Positions 32,254 through 35,318 of a stretch of 35,318 bases of DNA are shown here, piece by piece. The translations under genes were made by a program, and so were the position numbers. Source of the DNA: JAKSUT01 sp045616505 (lineage in GTDB: Bacteria; Cyanobacteriota; Vampirovibrionia; Gastranaerophilales; Gastranaerophilaceae); NCBI GenBank assembly GCA_045616505.1, contig JAZLGV010000122.1, forward strand, positions 1 through 35,318. Direction: 5' to 3'. The notes under the pieces are model-generated. The model did no database searches and was not told the DNA's origin. It was given only the letters and a program-made list of their open reading frames with translations. Each line of letters begins with the position of its first letter. Positions within the stretch are counted from its first letter, which is position 1.

Positions 32254-33084
32254 ATGTGGGATTATTCAGAAAAAGTAATGGAATTATATAGAAATCCAAA
32301 AAACGTTGGAAAAATAGAAGATGCAGATGCAATCGGTGAAGCAGGTTCTATCACTTGCGGCGACGCTTTGAAATTATATTTAAAAATAAAAGACGGAATT
32401 GTAACAGACGCTAAATTTCAAACATTTGGTTGCGGTTCTGCCGTTGCAAGTTCAAGCATTTTAACTGAAATGATAATTGGAAAAACTTTAGAAGAAGTTA
32501 AAAAAATAACAAACAAAGATATAGTTGATGCTCTTGGCGGATTACCACCTGAAAAAATGCACTGTTCTGTAATGGGACACGAAGCATTGGAAGATGCATT
32601 AAAAAAAATATTTAAAGAAGAAGATTTACAAACAGCAGAAAAAGTTATTTGTAAATGTTTTGATGTTACAGAAAACCAAATTATAGAAGCTATAAAAATA
32701 AACAATTTAAAAACAATTGAAGAAATCACAAATTACACAAAAGCCGCTGGTGCTTGTGGACATTGCAAAGAACAAATTCAAAATATAATTAATGAAATTT
32801 TGGGAAGCAGCAAAAAAGTTGAAGAAAAGAAAGAACTTACATACACTCAAAAAGTCATTAAAATCAATAAAATTATAGAAACCCAAATTGCACCAGAACT
32901 TAGAAAAGATGGTGGAGATATCGAATTCATTGATTATGATGGTGAAAAAGTTTATGTAAAACTAAAAGGTTGTTGCTCAAAATGCAAAAATTCAATATTA
33001 ACATTGAAAAATTTTGTTGAATCAACATTAAAAGAAGCATTTGACGATTCAATTGAAGTCGTAAACAAAACAGAGGAAGAATAA
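32254..33084 (+). CDS. nifU: NifU-type iron-sulfur cluster scaffold (IscU-like, Fd-like, Nfu domains)
   Basis: A 276-residue three-domain scaffold for Fe-S cluster assembly. The N-terminal IscU-like domain holds SITCGDA (Cys35), FGCGSAVASSS and MHCSVMG, the three cluster cysteines. The central BFD-like [2Fe-2S] domain has ICKCFDV and AAGACGHCKEQI. The C-terminal Nfu domain has LRKDGGDIEFIDYDG and GCCSKCKNS with its CxxC. All ligands are present. A cysteine desulfurase partner is not in the window. It heads an operon with speB (2-base gap) and ligA. Confidence 0.93.
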   Translation: MWDYSEKVMELYRNPKNVGKIEDADAIGEAGSITCGDALKLYLKIKDGIVTDAKFQTFGCGSAVASSSILTEMIIGKTLEEVKKITNKDIVDALGGLPPEKMHCSVMGHEALEDALKKIFKEEDLQTAEKVICKCFDVTENQIIEAIKINNLKTIEEITNYTKAAGACGHCKEQIQNIINEILGSSKKVEEKKELTYTQKVIKINKIIETQIAPELRKDGGDIEFIDYDGEKVYVKLKGCCSKCKNSILTLKNFVESTLKEAFDDSIEVVNKTEEE

Positions 33085-33086
33085 TT

Positions 33087-33926
33087 ATGCCACAAGGACC
33101 TTTTTTAGATAGAAATTGGATGTCTCAAAATCCTAATTACCAAGAAAGCGATATTGTAATGCTTGGCATGCCTTTTGATGGCACAGTTTCTTATCGTTCA
33201 GGCTCAAGATTTGCACCCGAACTTATAAGACTAGCAAGTTGGGGACTTGAAACATACTCTCCTATTTTTGATAAAGATTTAGAAGATACAAATTTCCACG
33301 ATATCGGAGATTTAGAATTTCCTTTAGGAAATACTCAAGCATCACTTAATTTGATAGAAAAAAATGTAGAAGAAATCTATAAGGATGGTAAAAAAGTTTT
33401 TGGAATAGGCGGAGAACATTTAGTTACACTTCCTATCATAAAAGCACTAAAAAACTTCTATCCAAAAGATTTTGTAGTTATTCAATTTGATGCACACACT
33501 GATTTAAGAAAAGAATATCTTGGCGAAGAAATGTCACATTCTGCTGTAATGTATCATATTGGAGAACTTATCGGTTTTGACAATATAAAACAAATAGGTA
33601 TTCGTTCTGGAATGAAAGAAGAATTTGACATTATGAAAAAACATAAAACTAAATTAATCTTTCCTGAACAATTATCAAAATTTAAAACAAAAAATGTGTA
33701 TATAACAGTAGATTTAGATGTTTTAGATCCATCAGTAATGTCTGGTACAGGAACACCAGAAGCAGGTGGTTTCACATTTAACGACTTAATGGAATGGTTT
33801 AAAGAATTAGAAGACTTTAATATTGTAGGTGCTGACGTTGTAGAACTTGCTCCTCATTACGACAATTCAGGAGTATCAACTGCAGTAGCTTCAAAAGTTA
33901 TTAGAGAACTTTTAATGTGTATGTAG
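33087..33926 (+). CDS. speB: Agmatinase/ureohydrolase family protein
   Basis: A 279-residue Mn-dependent ureohydrolase, most like agmatinase, which converts agmatine to putrescine and urea. Metal-binding motifs are complete: GIGGEHLVTLP near residue 110, IQFDAHTDLR near residue 133, and ITVDLDVLDPSVMSGTGTPE near residue 208. LGMPFDGTVSYRSGSRFAP at the N-terminus matches the family. Arginase or formimidoglutamase cannot be fully excluded, but the overall pattern favours SpeB. It is tightly packed between nifU and ligA. Confidence 0.9.
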   Translation: MPQGPFLDRNWMSQNPNYQESDIVMLGMPFDGTVSYRSGSRFAPELIRLASWGLETYSPIFDKDLEDTNFHDIGDLEFPLGNTQASLNLIEKNVEEIYKDGKKVFGIGGEHLVTLPIIKALKNFYPKDFVVIQFDAHTDLRKEYLGEEMSHSAVMYHIGELIGFDNIKQIGIRSGMKEEFDIMKKHKTKLIFPEQLSKFKTKNVYITVDLDVLDPSVMSGTGTPEAGGFTFNDLMEWFKELEDFNIVGADVVELAPHYDNSGVSTAVASKVIRELLMCM

Positions 33927-33931
33927 GGATT

Positions 33932-35318
33932 ATGGATACAAAAGAAAGAATTAATACTCTAGTAAAAGAGTTAAATCGTCACAGTTATTTATATTATGTC
34001 GAAGAAAACCCATCATTATCAGATTATGAATATGATGAAATGTATAGAGAATTAAAAAAACTGGAAGACGAAAATCCTTCATTGATTTCACCAGATAGCC
34101 CAACTCAACGTGTTGGGGCAATAGGAACAAAGTTTGAACCTTTTAAACACAAAATCAGACTTTACAGTTTAGATAACTCAAACAACTATGAAGAACTTGA
34201 AAAATGGTACGAACGTGTTGAAAAAGAACTTGGAAAAAGTCCCGAATTGGTATGCGAACTTAAAATTGACGGACTTGCAATTGCTCTAACCTACGAAAAC
34301 GGGCTTTTTGTTCGAGGAGTAACCAGAGGTGATGGAGTTGTAGGAGAAAACATTACACCAAACTTAAAAACAATCAAATCAATTCCTTTAAAAGTTTTTA
34401 ATGACGAAAAAGCAAACATTGAAGTTCGTGGCGAAATTTACATGCCAAAAACTTCATTTGAAAAATTAAACGAAGAAAACCTAAAAAACGGAGAAAAAAT
34501 ATTTGCAAACCCTAGAAACGCAGCAAGTGGTTCTTTAAGACAATTAGATAGTTCAATTACTGCAAAAAGAGATTTATCAATGTTTTGCTATACTGCATTG
34601 TTTCAAGACGGAGAAAGCGATTTAAAAAGTCATTACGACTCAATTTTACGATTAAAAGAACTCGGATTTAAAGTTAATCCTAACATTAAAAAAGTTTCAA
34701 ACATAAAAGGTGCAATTGAGTATTGCAAAAACTGGGAATTTAAACGTTTTGAACTAAACTATGCAACAGACGGAGTGGTTATAAAAGTAAACGATTTTGC
34801 ATTACAAAACGAATTAGGTTTTACGGCAAGAGCGCCAAAATGAGCAACTGCATTCAAATTTCCACCGGAAGAAGTAAACACCAAACTTTTAAATATTGAA
34901 CTTGGTGTAGGAAAAACAGGAGCAGTTACACCTGTTGCAGTTTTAGAACCAGTTCAACTTGCAGGAAGTACCGTTTCAAGAGCAAGCTTGCACAATTTTG
35001 ACGAAATAAAAAGACTTGACGTAAGAATTGGCGATACTGTTTTGATTAAAAAAGCAGCAGAAATTATCCCAAAAGTTATCAAGGTTAATATGGAAAAAAG
35101 AGAAAACGGATTCACACCATACGAACCTCCAAAAACCTGTCCTTGTTGCGATACTCCACTTGAAACAAGAGAAGGCGAAGTTAATCTATATTGTCCAAAT
35201 AGTCTTGCTTGTCCAGAACAAATCAGAGCAAAAATAGAATATTGGGTATCAAAAGAAGCTATGGACATAGATTTTGTAGGTCCATCTTTGATTGAACAAT
35301 TATTTGATAAAAATATGC
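33932..35318 (+). CDS. ligA: NAD-dependent DNA ligase with in-frame TGA at a conserved Trp (partial at right edge)
   Basis: LigA seals nicks in replication and repair. The start ATG 33932 follows TAGGGATT and lies 5 bases after speB. The adenylation domain is visible: SDYEYDEMYREL (NAD-binding Ia region), motif I CELKIDGLA with the AMP-lysine, TRGDGVVGENIT, GEIYMPKTSF and ATDGVVIKVN. At codon 304 (34841-34843) the frame meets TGA exactly where homologues have Trp (A-R-A-P-K/R-W-A). It then continues without a stop to the window end with TAFKFPPEE, the OB fold (TGAVTPVAVLEP, SRASLHNFDEI), the zinc finger (CPCC...CPNSLACP) and the start of the HhH region. A true stop would remove the motif V lysine and the OB domain. 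Confidence 0.9.

Noticed and set aside
34841..34843. Selenocysteine at the ligA TGA
   Set aside because: The position is a conserved Trp, not Cys, and I see no SECIS-like hairpin directly after the codon.
1..35318. tRNA, rRNA, CRISPR arrays and insertion sequences
   Set aside because: No T-loop-like GGTTCGAATCC signal, rRNA segment, regularly spaced repeat or transposase was found on reading both strands.

Overview
The window is AT-rich chromosomal DNA (roughly 30% G+C by eye) from a bacterium with an outer membrane. The gene set includes a WecA/TagO-type initiator, a YjgP/YjgQ (LptF/LptG) permease, two family-9 heptosyltransferase-like enzymes, a three-domain NifU, a TIGR01548-type HAD phosphatase, and a GGDEF protein with an HD-GYP-like tail. 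Together with the codon use, this best suggests a gut-type member of the non-photosynthetic cyanobacterial sister lineage (Melainabacteria/Vampirovibrionia, Gastranaerophilales). That assignment is an inference from gene content, not a search result.

Region 1 (1-10156) is housekeeping and envelope: the 3' end of glyA, wecA, a LptF/G permease, a HAD phosphatase, a periplasmic amidase, a family-4 uracil-DNA glycosylase, an alpha-glucan phosphorylase-like protein that lacks the expected pyridoxal lysine, a heptosyltransferase and comM. Region 2 (10316-21075) is a compact phage-derived cassette: a Cys-rich protein, a stand-alone LuxR-type HTH, an amidase endolysin, a P22 gp10-like protein, a major capsid protein, a holin-like protein, a scaffold-like protein, a gp4-like adaptor, a small terminase, a RipA-like membrane protein on the opposite strand, a GNAT acetyltransferase, portal, large terminase and a small membrane protein. 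Both flanks are ordinary chromosome, so the whole element is in view. It has no integrase, repressor, replication gene, tailspike or recognisable ejection protein, and I see no attachment-site repeats. Region 3 (21095-35318) is again housekeeping: rpsP, purB, two small helical proteins, rpsO, a TPR protein, a second heptosyltransferase, a GGDEF/HD protein, an SH3 protein, pheT, and a nifU-speB-ligA operon running off the right edge.

The most interesting points are these. (1) The phage cassette looks like a domesticated short-tailed phage or gene-transfer-agent-like particle locus. It sits next to comM, its structural genes run in nearly the reverse of P22 order, and a roughly 105-nt structured RNA candidate precedes the small terminase gene. 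(2) ligA, normally essential, carries an in-frame TGA exactly at the conserved Trp of the R-W-A-x-x-F/Y-K-F motif and stays open to the window end. Of 36 visible gene ends, only one uses TGA, and that one lies in frame with the next gene. This raises UGA readthrough or early reassignment, although about 90 Trp codons here are TGG, so a sequencing error must be excluded. (3) The GlgP-like protein has Ser in place of the PLP lysine. (4) A 70-bp three-way-junction inverted repeat lies upstream of comM.

Many housekeeping genes have an extended -10 promoter (TGnTATAAT-like) without a good -35. Several convergent gene pairs share bidirectional hairpin terminators. No gene-free stretch exceeds 300 bases. 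I found no tRNA, rRNA, CRISPR array or insertion sequence.
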